A DNA stretch of 64,000 nt from an uncultured Lachnospiraceae bacterium (lineage in GTDB: Bacteria > Bacillota > Clostridia > Lachnospirales > Lachnospiraceae). The position numbers and the translations under genes were made by a program. Below, piece after piece: positions 8,803-18,576 of the stretch. The stretch spans positions 32,021-96,020 of the forward strand of contig CAMKQH010000016.1 of assembly GCA_946414885.1 (NCBI GenBank), given 5' to 3'. The notes below the pieces were generated by a model that was given only the letters and a program-made list of their open reading frames with translations, was not told the DNA's origin and ran no database searches. Each line of letters starts with the position of its first letter. Position 1 is the first letter of the stretch.

Positions 8803-10182
8803 TTATTCTCCAATGTGAACAATGATCTTGCGGTAAATCCTAATCAGGAAGAAACTGGTCATGGCCACGCTCATGAATTCGGCGAGCGGGAATGCCCACC
8901 AGATCAAATCCACGTTGCCGCTCAATGAGAGCAGGTATGCTGCGGGAAGCAAAACAATTAGCTGTCTTGCGATGGAGACGATCATGCTGTAGGTACCGTT
9001 TCCGAGTGCCTGAAACATGGAACCCGTAATGATGCAGTAACCAGCGAACAAAAAGCTAAGGCAGATCGTGCGAAGCGCGGGAACGCCTTGCGCCATAAGC
9101 TCCGGCGTGGGATTAAAGAAGCCAATGAGCTTGTCCGGGAAAATTTGCATGGCAGCAATGCCAAGCAGCATAATGACCATGGCATACGCGATGGCCGTCT
9201 TTAAGGTTTCGAGCACGCGATCCTTTTTCCCAGCGCCAAAATTATATGCAATGATAGGTACCATGCCGTTATTCAATCCAAACACCGGCATGAAGATGAA
9301 GCTCTGAAGCTTGAAATAGATGCCAAACACGGTCTGCGCCGCGCCGAATGCGGCAAGGATCAAATTGAGTCCGTAGGTCATCACGGAACCGATGGACATC
9401 ATGACGATGGACGGCGCGCCCACCGCATAGATCCGCTTGATCAGCTCTTTTTGCGGCTTAAAGCCCTTAAAGGAAATGAGAACCTCCCGGTTAAACTTCA
9501 CTTGGAAGAAAATGGCAAGACCACCGGCCACCCACTGTCCCATAACCGTTGCGATCGCCGCGCCGGCAACACCCATCTTCGGGAACGGTCCAAGTCCAAA
9601 GATAAGCAGCGGATCAAAGATCAGGTTCGTGATGGCGCCGCCGAGCTGCGTGTACATGGAAAAATGCGTTTTGCCCGTGCTCTGCAGCATACGATCAAAG
9701 GTGAATTGCATAAACATTCCCAGACCTGCCATGCAACAGATGGAAAGGTAGGTCACGCCGTATTCCTGCACCTCGGGAATGGGCGACTGACTTTGAAAGA
9801 AGGGCCTGCTGAATAATAAGCCAACAAAGAAAAAGACAACGAAACTCATTACCTCCAGAAATATTCCGTTGGCAGCGGTGTCATTTGCCCTCTTAAACTC
9901 TTTTTCCCCTAGGGATTTGGAGATAAACGCATTGATGCCGACGGCAGTACCGCCCGCAAAAGAAAACATCAGACTCTGTACCGGAAAGGCGAGGGACACG
10001 GCGCGGAGAGCGTAATCATTGACGTCGCTGATTCTTGATACAAACATGCTGTCCACGACGTTATAAAGCGCCTGCACCAGCATAGACAGCATCATGGGAA
10101 TGGACATGGTCAATAATAGCTTCTTGATCGGCTGCACGCCCATTTTATTTTCTTGTTGCATTGTTTTTTCCCGTTTCATCAT
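8803..10182 (-). CDS. MATE family efflux transporter
   Basis: A 459-residue polytopic transporter of the MATE family: KLLLTMSIPMMLSMLVQALY and NVVDSMFVSRI near the N-terminus match the family, with about twelve hydrophobic segments and an internal repeat starting IYAVGAPSIVMMSIGSV. Two adjacent ATG codons (10182 and 10179) follow AGGAAG; the second has slightly better spacing. It follows fabT after a hairpin terminator, so it is probably transcribed separately from the fatty acid operon. It is not closely similar to the MATE protein at 2842. The substrate is unknown. Confidence 0.93.
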   Translation of the reverse strand: MMKREKTMQQENKMGVQPIKKLLLTMSIPMMLSMLVQALYNVVDSMFVSRISDVNDYALRAVSLAFPVQSLMFSFAGGTAVGINAFISKSLGEKEFKRANDTAANGIFLEVMSFVVFFFVGLLFSRPFFQSQSPIPEVQEYGVTYLSICCMAGLGMFMQFTFDRMLQSTGKTHFSMYTQLGGAITNLIFDPLLIFGLGPFPKMGVAGAAIATVMGQWVAGGLAIFFQVKFNREVLISFKGFKPQKELIKRIYAVGAPSIVMMSIGSVMTYGLNLILAAFGAAQTVFGIYFKLQSFIFMPVFGLNNGMVPIIAYNFGAGKKDRVLETLKTAIAYAMVIMLLGIAAMQIFPDKLIGFFNPTPELMAQGVPALRTICLSFLFAGYCIITGSMFQALGNGTYSMIVSIARQLIVLLPAAYLLSLSGNVDLIWWAFPLAEFMSVAMTSFFLIRIYRKIIVHIGE

Positions 10183-10300
10183 TTCTTCCTGCTTCTTTGT
10201 TTCTTCCTATTTGTTTCTTCCCGCTAATTTCATCCGGCTCACTTCTTCCAGCTTGCTTCCCTACCACCCTTTTTCAAATTCAGCATTCCTTCCATGCAGA

Positions 10301-10341
10301 CAAATAATGCGGTGCCGGAAATCCAAATTACCCAGCACCGC
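10301..10341 (-). terminator. terminator at the end of the fab operon
   Basis: On the minus strand, GCGGTGC and GCACCGC pair around a 19-nt loop, followed by the T-rich ATTATTTGTC. It lies between fabT and the MATE gene. Confidence 0.6.
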
Positions 10342-10411
10342 AAATCATAGCATACAAAATAATTTAATTCAATCCCCAATTCATTTTGCATTTTATCTTT
10401 AAGACCAGGCT

Positions 10412-10864
10412 TTACTCCTGTCCGGAACCTGCCTTGAAAAAATCATTCAGCTTCAAAAGACAATTCATGAGTGCATTCATCTCCTCCGGATCCAAATCCT
10501 TCACGGCGGCGCGGATCATTGCCTTGTGGAAGTCCCTGTGGTGGAAGAAAGCCTTCCTGCCCTTTTCCGTCAGCGTAACATAGACCACGCGCTTATCCGT
10601 CGTGCTGCGCTCCCTAAGAATGTACCCTTTCTTTTCCAGGCTGTTCATGTTGACCGTCAGGGTGCCCACCGTGACGCACATGGTCTTTGCGATCTGAGAC
10701 ACGTTGCGCGGCTCACGGATGCCGATCGCCTCGATGATGTGCATGTCATTATTGCTAATGTCTTTGAATTCCTCCGTGATGACTGCCTTCGCTTCCGTAT
10801 CCATCACGTGATTAAACAGATCCACCAGCAATTCATTTAACGCAACGCCGCGCTTTCCATTCAT
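10412..10864 (-). CDS. fabT: MarR-family fatty acid synthesis repressor FabT
   Basis: A 150-residue winged-helix MarR protein with recognition region NVSQIAKTMCVTVGTLTVNMNSLEKKG and wing RERSTTDKRVVYVTLTEKG (cited here as two separate segments). It is the last gene of the fatty acid operon, starting 13 bp past fabH behind GAGGAGG. FabT in streptococci and related Firmicutes represses the fab genes when bound to acylated ACP. Two boxes matching its known ATTTTGATTATCAAAT-type palindrome flank the operon promoter near 18.6 kb. In streptococci fabT is usually near the front of the operon; here it is at the end. The call rests on family plus context. Confidence 0.88.
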   Translation of the reverse strand: MNGKRGVALNELLVDLFNHVMDTEAKAVITEEFKDISNNDMHIIEAIGIREPRNVSQIAKTMCVTVGTLTVNMNSLEKKGYILRERSTTDKRVVYVTLTEKGRKAFFHHRDFHKAMIRAAVKDLDPEEMNALMNCLLKLNDFFKAGSGQE

Positions 10865-10876
10865 GCTACGTCCTCC

Positions 10877-11818
10877 TCATTCGTCCCAGACAAGCACGCA
10901 GGCACCATAGGTGAGGCCCGCGCCAAATCCGGCCAAAACAACTTTGCTCCCTGCAACCATTTTACCACATTTCTTGATTTCATCAAGTAAAACAGGGATG
11001 GTCGCAGATGATATGTTTCCATAGCGGTCCAGATTATATGGCACTTTCTCCATCGGAACGTCCAATCTTTTCGCGATGGTTTCCAGGATGCGAAGATTCG
11101 CCTGATGCAGTAAAAACAGATCCACGTCTTCTGCCTTCAAGCCAGCCTTTTGAAGCGCCTGCTCAATACAGAGAGGTACCTGCCTCGTGGCAAAGCGATA
11201 CACTGCTCGGCCATCCATGTGGATCTTATCCAGTGCGTCCGTCTTACAATGAAGGGCAACCCCTCCCGGACCGTCACAGCCCTGAACGACGCTGATGATC
11301 CCGCGCCCTTCCGCCGCCGGTTCCACAAATACCGCTCCCGCACCGTCGCCAAAGAGAATGCAGCTTCCGCGATCCTCATAATCCACGAGCCTTGAGAGTA
11401 CTTCACTTCCCACCACCAGCGCGTTCTTGTAGAGCCCAGTCGAAAGGTAGGCGTTCGCCGTCGCCAGTGCAAACAGGAAGCCCGAGCAGGCCGCATTCAC
11501 GTCAAAGCCAGCGGCATTCACCGCCCCCAGCCTGGCCTGTACCTGGCATGCACAACAGGGAAAGAATTCCTCCAAAGTACAGGTCGCGATCAGGATCAGA
11601 TCCACGTCCTCCGGCGTTTTCCCCGCATCCTCCAAGGCTTTCCGGCATGCCTTTTCGGCCAGCGTCACCACGTTGTCACCCTTTACAATTCTGCGTTCTT
11701 TGATTCCCGTCCGCTCAACGATCCATTCGTCAGACGTATCGACCATTTTCTCCAAATCCGCGTTTGTCAACACGTGCTCCGGCACTGCGCTCCCGGTGCC
11801 TGAGATCCTTATACCCAT
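10877..11818 (-). CDS. fabH: beta-ketoacyl-ACP synthase III
   Basis: FabH condenses acetyl-CoA with malonyl-ACP to start fatty acid elongation in the cytoplasm. The 313-residue protein has the catalytic Cys111 in NAACSGFLFA, the histidine in LLHQANLRI and the asparagine in RYGNISSATIP. The substrate-gate region DTSDEWIVERTGI is also typical. The ATG at 11818 follows GGGAGTAACAGGA. A 167-bp spacer holding two 31-bp repeats separates it from accDA upstream, while fabT follows closely. Length and motifs are normal. Confidence 0.96.
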   Translation of the reverse strand: MGIRISGTGSAVPEHVLTNADLEKMVDTSDEWIVERTGIKERRIVKGDNVVTLAEKACRKALEDAGKTPEDVDLILIATCTLEEFFPCCACQVQARLGAVNAAGFDVNAACSGFLFALATANAYLSTGLYKNALVVGSEVLSRLVDYEDRGSCILFGDGAGAVFVEPAAEGRGIISVVQGCDGPGGVALHCKTDALDKIHMDGRAVYRFATRQVPLCIEQALQKAGLKAEDVDLFLLHQANLRILETIAKRLDVPMEKVPYNLDRYGNISSATIPVLLDEIKKCGKMVAGSKVVLAGFGAGLTYGACVLVWDE

Positions 11819-11867
11819 TCCTGTTACTCCCTTCGTCCGTCATTTTCTTACTAACTCTTTACTACGG

Positions 11868-11898
11868 TCTGGCGTCTGTTTTTGCTTCCCAGGCGGTA
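11868..11898. repeat. REP-like repeat, copy B
   Basis: This 31-bp element reads TCTGGCGTCTG ... CCCAGGCGGTA on the plus strand. It aligns without gaps to copy A at 11921 and with one gap to copy C at 37750. The two copies here are 53 bp apart in the fabH-accDA spacer. Confidence 0.6.
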
Positions 11899-11920
11899 GT
11901 ATTCCGCCCTATCATTCCCG

Positions 11921-11951
11921 CCTGGCGGCTGTTTCCGCTTTCCCGGCGGTA
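11921..11951. repeat. REP-like repeat, copy A
   Basis: This 31-bp element reads CCTGGCGGCTG ... TCCCGGCGGTA. In the family, the 5' CCTGG can pair with the 3' CCAGG and each is followed by CGG. See copies B and C. Confidence 0.6.
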
Positions 11952-11985
11952 CCATTCCGCCAAAGGCAACGATTCTCCTGTCAAA

Positions 11986-13806
11986 TCAATACCTGCGGAA
12001 TCTGGCGTAACGGCACTCTGCGATCTCTTCGCCGCTCATTCCGTCAAAGCCCCGCAAAAATGTTTTGATCTCTTCCTTTAGGTTCCCCGCAATTGCCTCC
12101 GCCGTCTGCTCTGAAGCCCCGCCGTACTCCGGCAGGATTTTTTCGATCACGCCAAGGCGCAATAAATCCTGCGCCGTGATGTTCATGATCTCGCTGGCCT
12201 CCTTTGCACGGGAGCTGTCCTTCCAAAGGATCGACGCAAAGCCCTCCGGCGAAAGAATGGAATACGTGGCATTCTCCAGCATCCACACTTCATTTCCCAC
12301 CGCGGTCGCCAGCGCGCCGCCGCTCCCGCCCTCGCCGATCAATATGCAGAGCACGGGAATCTTAAGCCCCGCCATCTCCATCAGATTACGCGCGATGGCC
12401 TCGCCCTGTCCGCGCTCCTCTGCCTCAATGCCGCAGAATGCCCCGGAAGTATTGACAAAGCTAATGACGGGACGCCCAAACTTTTCTGCCTGCTTCATCA
12501 ACCGAAGGGCCTTGCGGTACCCTTCCGGACGCGGCATGCCAAAGTTTCTCATCTGACATTCCTTCATGGTTGATCCCTTCACGTCCGCAATGACGGTCAC
12601 AGGCTGCCCATCCAGAAATGCAATTCCTCCCACAATGGCAGGATCATCTCCAAAAAGCCGGTCCCCGTGAGACTCAACAAAATGATCAAAAACATACCCC
12701 GCGTAATCCAGCGCGGAGGGTCTTTGCACGCGACGCACGGCCTTTACCTTCTCCCAGGCGCTTACTGGTGCCTGCAGGGCGCTCTTTTCCTTTAATATCT
12801 CGCTGAGCACAAATCTCTCCCCTGCATTTGCGAACTCAGCGAAAGAGCCGCTTCTGCGCCTTTCATGCGTCTTGATCAGGAAATATAAGGTTTTCCTGAC
12901 GTTCATTCTCTTTACGATTCCGTCCACGAAGCCGTGCTCCACCAAGAACTCCGCGGACTGAAAACCTTCCGGAAGCTCTTGACCAATGGTCTGTCTGATG
13001 ACGCGCGGACCCGCAAACCCGATCAGCGCTCCCGGCTCCGCCATGATCACGTCTCCCAGCATGGCAAAGCTCGCCGTCACGCCTCCCGTGGTGGGATCCG
13101 TCAGGATCGTCGCATATAAAAGGCCCGCTTCGCCATGCTTTCTTATCGCTGCGGCAGTTTTCGCCATCTGCATAAGGGACAGGATCCCCTCCTGCATTCT
13201 CGCGCCTCCTGAGGCGCAAAACAAAAAGACCGGAAGTCCTTCCTGCGTTGCCCGTTCCACGGCTGCGGTCACTTTTTCACCATATACGCTGCCCATGCTC
13301 GCCATCAAAAACCTTGCGTCGCATATGCCGATCACGGCTTTCTCCCCAAAGATCCTGCAACTTCCGACGGTAAAGGCTTCCCGGAGTCCCGTCTTTTCCC
13401 GCGCCTCAGAAAGCTTCTCTTCATAACCTTCATAGTCAAGCGGGTTTACGGGCTCCATGTCCGCAAACCATTCTTCAAAGCTTCCCCTGTCCGCCGTCAT
13501 GCGGATGCGCGCATTCGTGCTGACGCGAAAATAACCATTACACTCCGGGCAGACGTAGCGGCGCTTTGCCACCCTTTTCTTGTCAACAAGTTTTCCGCAT
13601 TTCGGACACTTGATTTTGTCGTCTGTTGCCCCGGTCTCCGCAGGCTTTCTTCCGTCCGCCTCATTCTCGGCCTCGTCATCCTTATTGTTCTCCTTGAAGG
13701 CTTTCGCCCCAGAGGCTGTCGTTGCAGCATTCCTTTCCATCACGCGACAAAACAACCCTCTCCTGTTAGTCCCCGGCCACTTTTTCTTTCCAAAACCTCT
13801 AGTCAT
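11986..13806 (-). CDS. accDA: fused acetyl-CoA carboxylase carboxyltransferase beta-alpha (AccD-AccA)
   Basis: A single 606-residue chain carries both carboxyltransferase subunits, which transfer CO2 from biotin carrier protein to acetyl-CoA to make malonyl-CoA. The AccD part has a four-cysteine zinc ribbon (Cys67, Cys70, Cys86, Cys89) and [17 protein letters not shown]. The AccA part (from about residue 325) has [39 protein letters not shown] and [11 protein letters not shown]. The first 60 residues are a charged, probably disordered extension. The start at 13806 follows GGAGAG just past the fabZ stop. Separate accD and accA genes are the commoner state; a fused form also occurs in some Clostridia. 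No accB or accC is in this operon, so biotin carrier and biotin carboxylase must be encoded elsewhere. Confidence 0.94.
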   Translation of the reverse strand: MTRGFGKKKWPGTNRRGLFCRVMERNAATTASGAKAFKENNKDDEAENEADGRKPAETGATDDKIKCPKCGKLVDKKRVAKRRYVCPECNGYFRVSTNARIRMTADRGSFEEWFADMEPVNPLDYEGYEEKLSEAREKTGLREAFTVGSCRIFGEKAVIGICDARFLMASMGSVYGEKVTAAVERATQEGLPVFLFCASGGARMQEGILSLMQMAKTAAAIRKHGEAGLLYATILTDPTTGGVTASFAMLGDVIMAEPGALIGFAGPRVIRQTIGQELPEGFQSAEFLVEHGFVDGIVKRMNVRKTLYFLIKTHERRRSGSFAEFANAGERFVLSEILKEKSALQAPVSAWEKVKAVRRVQRPSALDYAGYVFDHFVESHGDRLFGDDPAIVGGIAFLDGQPVTVIADVKGSTMKECQMRNFGMPRPEGYRKALRLMKQAEKFGRPVISFVNTSGAFCGIEAEERGQGEAIARNLMEMAGLKIPVLCILIGEGGSGGALATAVGNEVWMLENATYSILSPEGFASILWKDSSRAKEASEIMNITAQDLLRLGVIEKILPEYGGASEQTAEAIAGNLKEEIKTFLRGFDGMSGEEIAECRYARFRRY

Positions 13807-13808
13807 GT

Positions 13809-14240
13809 CTACTCTCCGATTGCAAACGTAAGCTCAGCGCGCGCGGCCAGCTTGCCATCTACGGTAGCAGTCGCCTCGCCCTTCCCCATGGGCCCTTTCA
13901 CCCAAAGGATTTTTGTCTCGATCATAAGGACGTCGCCCGGACGTACCATCTTCTTAAATCGCGCCTTGTCAATCCCGGCGAAATAGGCCGTCTTCCCCTT
14001 CCACTGCGGCTGGCCAAGGAGTGCAACCGCTCCCGTCTGGGCCATGGCCTCAATGATAAGAACTCCCGGCATCACGGGATTTCCGGGGAAGTGTCCCGCG
14101 AAATATGGTTCCCCAAAGGTCACGCACTTCCGTCCTACTGCCCGAAGTCCCGGCTCCAACTCTTCTATCGTGTCAATCATAAGAAATGGCTGCCTGTGCG
14201 GCAGAATCTCCATAATCTGCGTTGTTGTATATACTGACAT
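13809..14240 (-). CDS. fabZ: 3-hydroxyacyl-ACP dehydratase FabZ
   Basis: FabZ removes water from 3-hydroxyacyl-ACP. The hot-dog-fold protein of 143 residues has [13 protein letters not shown] and the active-site helix [20 protein letters not shown], with His50 and Glu64 as the catalytic pair. The start at 14240 was chosen because GAGGAGG lies 5 bp before it and because the product then begins like other FabZ proteins; an in-frame ATG at 14300 would add 20 unrelated residues. Its stop is 2 bp before the accDA start, so the two are probably translationally coupled. Confidence 0.95.
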   Translation of the reverse strand: MSVYTTTQIMEILPHRQPFLMIDTIEELEPGLRAVGRKCVTFGEPYFAGHFPGNPVMPGVLIIEAMAQTGAVALLGQPQWKGKTAYFAGIDKARFKKMVRPGDVLMIETKILWVKGPMGKGEATATVDGKLAARAELTFAIGE

Positions 14241-14292
14241 TGATGCCTCCTCAAACTCACGGATTTCACCGAGCATTGTATCCCATGCCCTG

Positions 14293-15546
14293 TCATCCAT
14301 TGTACCTGCGGATCAAAATGCATGCATTGTGGCCGCCAAACCCAAGCGAATTCGACATGGCATAATCTCCCGCATACTCGCAGGCCTCCTTGCAATAATC
14401 CAGATCCAATTCCTCATCGCATTCCCGAAGACCCACGGTGGGATGAAGCCATTTGTCTTCCAGTTCCTTCACACAGGTAATCAGCTCCACGGCGCCGGCA
14501 GCGCCAAGCAAATGCCCAATCATGGATTTGGTTGAATTAATCTTAAGGGCGTAGGCATGTTCGCCAAACGCCGCCTTAATTGCCCTGGTTTCAAACAAGT
14601 CGTTATGATGCGTTGAAGTCCCGTGTGCATTCACGTAGGCTATCTCCCCCGCCTCCACGCCCGCATCCTCCATGGCGTTTCGCATGGCTGCCGCCGCGCC
14701 CTCGCCGCTCTCTAAGGGTGAAGTGACGTGATATGCATCTGAGGAACATCCATAGCCCACTACTTCCGCCAGGATCTTCGCGCCGCGCGCCTTTGCATGC
14801 TCCAATTCCTCCAGCACCAATATGCCGGCGCCCTCACCCATGACAAAGCCGCTTCGCTCCTTATCAAAGGGAATGGAACAGCGCGCGGGATCCTTACTCA
14901 TGGAAAGGGCCGTAAGTGCAGAAAATCCGGAGACCGCCAGCCCGCAAATGCTACCCTCTGCGCCTCCTGCCAGCATCACGTCCGCATCCCCGTACTGGAT
15001 CGTGCGGAATGCCTCGCCAACGCAGTTCGTTCCCGTGGCGCATGCCGTCACCACGTCCAGACTCTTGCCCTTGATCCCGTAGGCGATGCTGACGTTACCT
15101 GCCGCCATGTTGGAGATCATCATAGGGACCATCAGCGGACTGACCTTCCTCGGTCCTTTTTCCGCAAGCTTTGCATACTCCCGCTCCGCCGTCTGAAGGC
15201 TCCCAACGCCGCTTCCTATGATGCAGCCTACCCTGTAAGCGTTCTCCTCCGCGATCTTCAGACCGGCATCCGCAATAGCTTCCGCTGCCGCGGCAACCGC
15301 GAACTGTGAAAATCGTTCCATGCGCCGCGCGGATTTCTTGTCCATAAAGTCTTCCGGATGAAAATCCTTCACCTCAGCCACTAGCGTACAGTCATAACCG
15401 GAGGCATCAAACTGCGTGATCGGTCCAAAGCCCGTTTTCCCTGCCTTCACGGAATCCCAAAATTCCGGAACCGTATTCCCGATGGGCGTGAGCGCTCCCA
15501 TGCCCGTGATCACGACCCTTTTGTTATGCCCTATGTTCTCTCTCAT
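14293..15546 (-). CDS. fabF: beta-ketoacyl-ACP synthase II
   Basis: FabF carries out the main elongating condensation. The 417-residue thiolase-fold enzyme has Cys169 in [11 protein letters not shown], the first catalytic His in [11 protein letters not shown] and the second in [13 protein letters not shown]. The start ATG at 15546 overlaps the fabG stop (ATGA) and follows GGAGGG inside fabG, indicating translational coupling. In many Firmicutes accB follows fabF; here a 52-bp gap leads straight to fabZ. Confidence 0.96.
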   Translation of the reverse strand: MRENIGHNKRVVITGMGALTPIGNTVPEFWDSVKAGKTGFGPITQFDASGYDCTLVAEVKDFHPEDFMDKKSARRMERFSQFAVAAAAEAIADAGLKIAEENAYRVGCIIGSGVGSLQTAEREYAKLAEKGPRKVSPLMVPMMISNMAAGNVSIAYGIKGKSLDVVTACATGTNCVGEAFRTIQYGDADVMLAGGAEGSICGLAVSGFSALTALSMSKDPARCSIPFDKERSGFVMGEGAGILVLEELEHAKARGAKILAEVVGYGCSSDAYHVTSPLESGEGAAAAMRNAMEDAGVEAGEIAYVNAHGTSTHHNDLFETRAIKAAFGEHAYALKINSTKSMIGHLLGAAGAVELITCVKELEDKWLHPTVGLRECDEELDLDYCKEACEYAGDYAMSNSLGFGGHNACILIRRYNG

Positions 15547-16283
15547 ATTGCCATCCCTCCGTCCACGCACAGTACCTGCCCCGTAACGTAATCCGACGCC
15601 GAATCCGCCAAAAATGCCGCAACGTTTGCCACGTCCTCCGGACTGCCGATCCGCCCAAGCGGGATCCGTCCCAGCAGCTCTTCCTTAGCCTTCTCCGGCA
15701 TCTGCTCCGTCATGTCTGATGCAATCAGCCCCGGTGCGATTGCATTGACGCAAATGCCCCGGGATGCCAGTTCCCTTGCGACGCTTCTCGTAAGACCGAT
15801 CAGCCCGGCCTTCGAGGCAGCATAGTTCGCCTGACCGGGATTTCCAAGGAGCGCGGAAACGGAGGATACGTTGATGATCTTTCCGCTCCTTTGTTTCAAA
15901 AACGCCTTGCTTGCGTGTCTGATGGTGTTGAAGGCACCTTTTAGATTCACGCTCATCACGGCGTCATAATCTGCTTCGCTCATGCGCAGGATCAAACCGT
16001 CCCGCGTTATCCCCGCATTATTTACCAGGACGTCAAGACGTCCATATTTATCAAGCACGGTTTTGATCATTTCCCCGCAGGCCTCATAATCAGCCACGTC
16101 GCATTGCAATTCCTGCGCCTTTCCGCCAAGTCTCTCGATCTCTTCCACTGTCTCCCTTGCCGCCTGCGCCGATCCGCCATAGTTTACGATCACCGTAGCG
16201 CCCTTCTTTGCCAGCGCGATCGCGATTGCTTTGCCAATCCCCCGCGAAGCGCCCGTCACCAGTGCCACCTTACCCTCTAACAT
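15543..16283 (-). CDS. fabG: 3-oxoacyl-ACP reductase
   Basis: FabG is an NADPH-dependent short-chain dehydrogenase that reduces 3-oxoacyl-ACP. The 246-residue protein has the cofactor motif TGASRGIGKAIA, NNAG (VNNAGITRDG), the catalytic Ser in NVSSVSALLGNPGQ and Tyr-Lys in NYAASKAGL, plus the dimer-type C-terminus [12 protein letters not shown]. The start at 16283 follows GAGGAG; an upstream in-frame ATG at 16313 lacks a ribosome site. It overlaps fabF by four bases. Confidence 0.96.
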   Translation of the reverse strand: MLEGKVALVTGASRGIGKAIAIALAKKGATVIVNYGGSAQAARETVEEIERLGGKAQELQCDVADYEACGEMIKTVLDKYGRLDVLVNNAGITRDGLILRMSEADYDAVMSVNLKGAFNTIRHASKAFLKQRSGKIINVSSVSALLGNPGQANYAASKAGLIGLTRSVARELASRGICVNAIAPGLIASDMTEQMPEKAKEELLGRIPLGRIGSPEDVANVAAFLADSASDYVTGQVLCVDGGMAI

Positions 16284-16346
16284 AAGTTGTCTCCTCAATT
16301 CATTCCGCGGCATTGTTTACACATGCCCAGCCGCTAATGCCTTCCT

Positions 16347-17273
16347 TCAGGCTTTTTCTTGTTTCAGTTGCTCCAAGACTTGACGCATCTCCTCCACCGT
16401 CCCGATGGAATGGCACGTCACGGAAGGATCGATCTTTCGAAGAAATCCCTTCAGCGTCTTTCCCGGACCAATCTCCACAAACGTATCAAACCCGTCCGCG
16501 ATCATCCTTTCCATGCTCTGCTGCCAACGAACGCTACTGCAAATTTGTCTTGCTAGGAGATCTTTCACGCGTGACTTGTCCGTGACGTAAGACGCATCAA
16601 CGTTGGTCACATACGGGATCGCCGGATTCTCCAGATTCACGCCCTCGAGTTCCTTTCGAAGCGCCGCACCGGACTCAGCCAGAAGAGAACTGTGAAATGG
16701 CCCGCTCACGTTGAGAGGAATACAACGCTTTGCTCCTGCCTTTTGCAATTCGTCCCTTGCCTCCTCGATTGCCGTAAGCTCTCCCGTGATGACGATCTGC
16801 CCAGGGCAGTTATAATTGGCGATTTCCGCCTTACTTCCATGAATCGCCGCTTCCACCTGGTCTCCGGAAAGCCCAAGCACTGCCATCATGCCACCGCCCA
16901 CGGGATAGGCCTCCTGCATCAATATGCCGCGCCGCCGGATGATCCTGAAATAATCCACGGGTGCCATAACGCCTGCTGCCGCCAGCGCTGCGTACTCCCC
17001 AAGGCTTAAGCCCGCAAAGGCGTCAGCCTGAAGTCCCAGCGACTCAGCCACCTCAAACATGGCCACTTCCGTCGCTAGCATGGCGATCTGCGTGTACTCC
17101 GTCTGATTCAGCTTTTCATTCTCCGTAAAGCAAAGCGTCTTCACGTCCAGTCCTGCTGCCGTTCCAGCCAGTTCATACGTCTGCCTTGCCACCTCAAATT
17201 CTTCAAAAAAATCCTTCCCCATGCCAGGATATTGGCTCCCCTGGCCGGGGAAGATCACTGCCGTCTTACCCAT
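16347..17273 (-). CDS. fabD: malonyl-CoA:ACP transacylase
   Basis: FabD loads malonyl groups onto ACP. The 308-residue protein begins TAVIFPGQGSQYPGMGK and has the nucleophile Ser90 in AGLSLGEYAAL (GxSxG) and the catalytic His in SGPFHSSLL. QGSQ forms the oxyanion hole. The start at 17273 lies after GGAGGGAAAGGG and gives the normal N-terminus. It is 67 bp downstream of fabK and 63 bp upstream of fabG. Confidence 0.96.
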   Translation of the reverse strand: MGKTAVIFPGQGSQYPGMGKDFFEEFEVARQTYELAGTAAGLDVKTLCFTENEKLNQTEYTQIAMLATEVAMFEVAESLGLQADAFAGLSLGEYAALAAAGVMAPVDYFRIIRRRGILMQEAYPVGGGMMAVLGLSGDQVEAAIHGSKAEIANYNCPGQIVITGELTAIEEARDELQKAGAKRCIPLNVSGPFHSSLLAESGAALRKELEGVNLENPAIPYVTNVDASYVTDKSRVKDLLARQICSSVRWQQSMERMIADGFDTFVEIGPGKTLKGFLRKIDPSVTCHSIGTVEEMRQVLEQLKQEKA

Positions 17274-17340
17274 TTGATTCCCTTTCCCTCCATGCATTTG
17301 GGGCTACCGTTCCGTCTATGTTTCAGTCGCCTCATGGCCT

Positions 17341-18273
17341 TTATTCGCCCTTCAGTCCAAGCAATTCTTCTGCCTGCGCGGTAACTCCCTCCACGATTTC
17401 CCGGCACGTCATCTCTTTGGAGATCAGTCCGGCAATCTGCCCCGCCATCAACGTTCCGTTCACCACGTCACCGTCGATCACGGCCGCGCGAAGGGATCCG
17501 AGCGTCAGCTTCTCCAGCTCCATAAAATCCGCGCCCTCCTTTTCCAACTTTAGGTACTCTCTTGTCATCTTGTTGCGGATGCATCTTACCGGATGCCCCG
17601 TTGACGTACCCGTCACGGCGGAGTCCACGTCCTTTGCCTTTATGATCTTTTCCTTGTAGTTCTCATGCACGATGGATTCCTTTGCTGCCACAAAAATCGT
17701 TCCCATCTGTACTGCCTCGGCGCCCAGCATCCTTGCTGCCGCAAGGCCTCTTCCGTCTGCAATGCCGCCTGCCGCAATAACAGGGATTTTAACTGCATCC
17801 ACCACCTGCGGCACCAACGCAAACGTGGTGGTAGATCCAATGTGCCCGCCACTTTCCATTCCTTCCGCGACAACCGCGTCGGCCCCAGCCCGCTCCATAA
17901 GCTTTGCCATTGCAACGCTTGCAACGACCGGGATCACCCTGACTCCCGCCTCTTTCCAAAGCCCCATGAACTTGGCAGGATTCCCGGCACCCGTCGTCAC
18001 GACCTGAACGCCCTCCTCCACGACAACCCGTGCCACGTTCTCCGCGTTCGGATTAAGGAGCATTACGTTCACGCCAAAAGGCCGGTCCGTCAGCGCCTTA
18101 CACTTGCGGATCTCCTCGCGCACAAGCTCCCATGGCATGGACGCTGCTCCAATGATTCCAAGCCCGCCCGCATTTGAGACTGCCGCGGCCAGATGATGCT
18201 CAGCCACCCATGCCATGCCCCCCTGTAAGATCGGACGTTCAATCCCTAAAAGCTGCGTTATCCTCGTCTTCAT
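17341..18273 (-). CDS. fabK: FMN-dependent enoyl-ACP reductase II (FabK)
   Basis: A 310-residue TIM-barrel flavoprotein of the nitronate monooxygenase/FabK type: ERPILQGGMAWVAEHHLAAA at the N-terminus, VIAAGGIADGRGLAAA with ALGAEAVQMGT-like flavin phosphate-binding (here MLGAEAVQMGTIF), and a conserved His in VAKESIVHE-type context (AAKESIVHENYK). In a fab operon between acpP and fabD this is FabK, the final reductase of each elongation cycle. FabK enzymes are known to be insensitive to triclosan, unlike FabI. No other enoyl reductase is in the window. Confidence 0.93.
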   Translation of the reverse strand: MKTRITQLLGIERPILQGGMAWVAEHHLAAAVSNAGGLGIIGAASMPWELVREEIRKCKALTDRPFGVNVMLLNPNAENVARVVVEEGVQVVTTGAGNPAKFMGLWKEAGVRVIPVVASVAMAKLMERAGADAVVAEGMESGGHIGSTTTFALVPQVVDAVKIPVIAAGGIADGRGLAAARMLGAEAVQMGTIFVAAKESIVHENYKEKIIKAKDVDSAVTGTSTGHPVRCIRNKMTREYLKLEKEGADFMELEKLTLGSLRAAVIDGDVVNGTLMAGQIAGLISKEMTCREIVEGVTAQAEELLGLKGE

Positions 18274-18274
18274 C

Positions 18275-18508
18275 TTATACTTCCACGCCCTTCTCCTTCA
18301 GATACTCTATCACTGATCCCACCGTCGTCACCTTTTCAAGGTCTTCCGAAGGGATCTCAATCTCAAACGCTTCCTCGATTGCCATGGCAAGTTCAAACAA
18401 ATCGAGTGAGTCTGCAGACAGATCCTCCTTGAATCTCGTCTTCTCCGTGATCTCCATCCCCTCAACGCTAAGCTGCTCCTCAATGATCTCAATGATTTTT
18501 TCTAGCAT
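18275..18508 (-). CDS. acpP: acyl carrier protein
   Basis: A 77-residue acidic helical protein with the phosphopantetheine attachment serine in ADSLDLFEL (Ser34). It carries the growing acyl chain for all other enzymes of the operon. The start at 18508 follows GGAGGTGG; the 12 codons further upstream in frame are untranslated leader. First gene of the operon, one base from fabK. The leader contains the downstream FabT-like box. Confidence 0.96.
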   Translation of the reverse strand: MLEKIIEIIEEQLSVEGMEITEKTRFKEDLSADSLDLFELAMAIEEAFEIEIPSEDLEKVTTVGSVIEYLKEKGVEV

Positions 18509-18545
18509 TTCTTTCCACCTCCGCCATATTTGTTTGAATTTCAAG

Positions 18546-18564
18546 TATTTTGATTATCAATTTA
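18546..18564 (-). promoter_or_regulatory. FabT-like operator, box 1
   Basis: TATTTTGATTATCAATTTA on the plus strand closely matches the published FabT palindrome (TTTGATTATCAAA core). It lies just downstream of the predicted transcription start of the fab operon (about +6 to +24), where a bound repressor would block initiation or early elongation. Confidence 0.8.
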
Positions 18565-18576
18565 TCAACAGTTAGA

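Noticed and set aside
8526..8825. Plus-strand 99-codon frame
   Set aside because: It runs across tRNA-Leu on the other strand; spurious.
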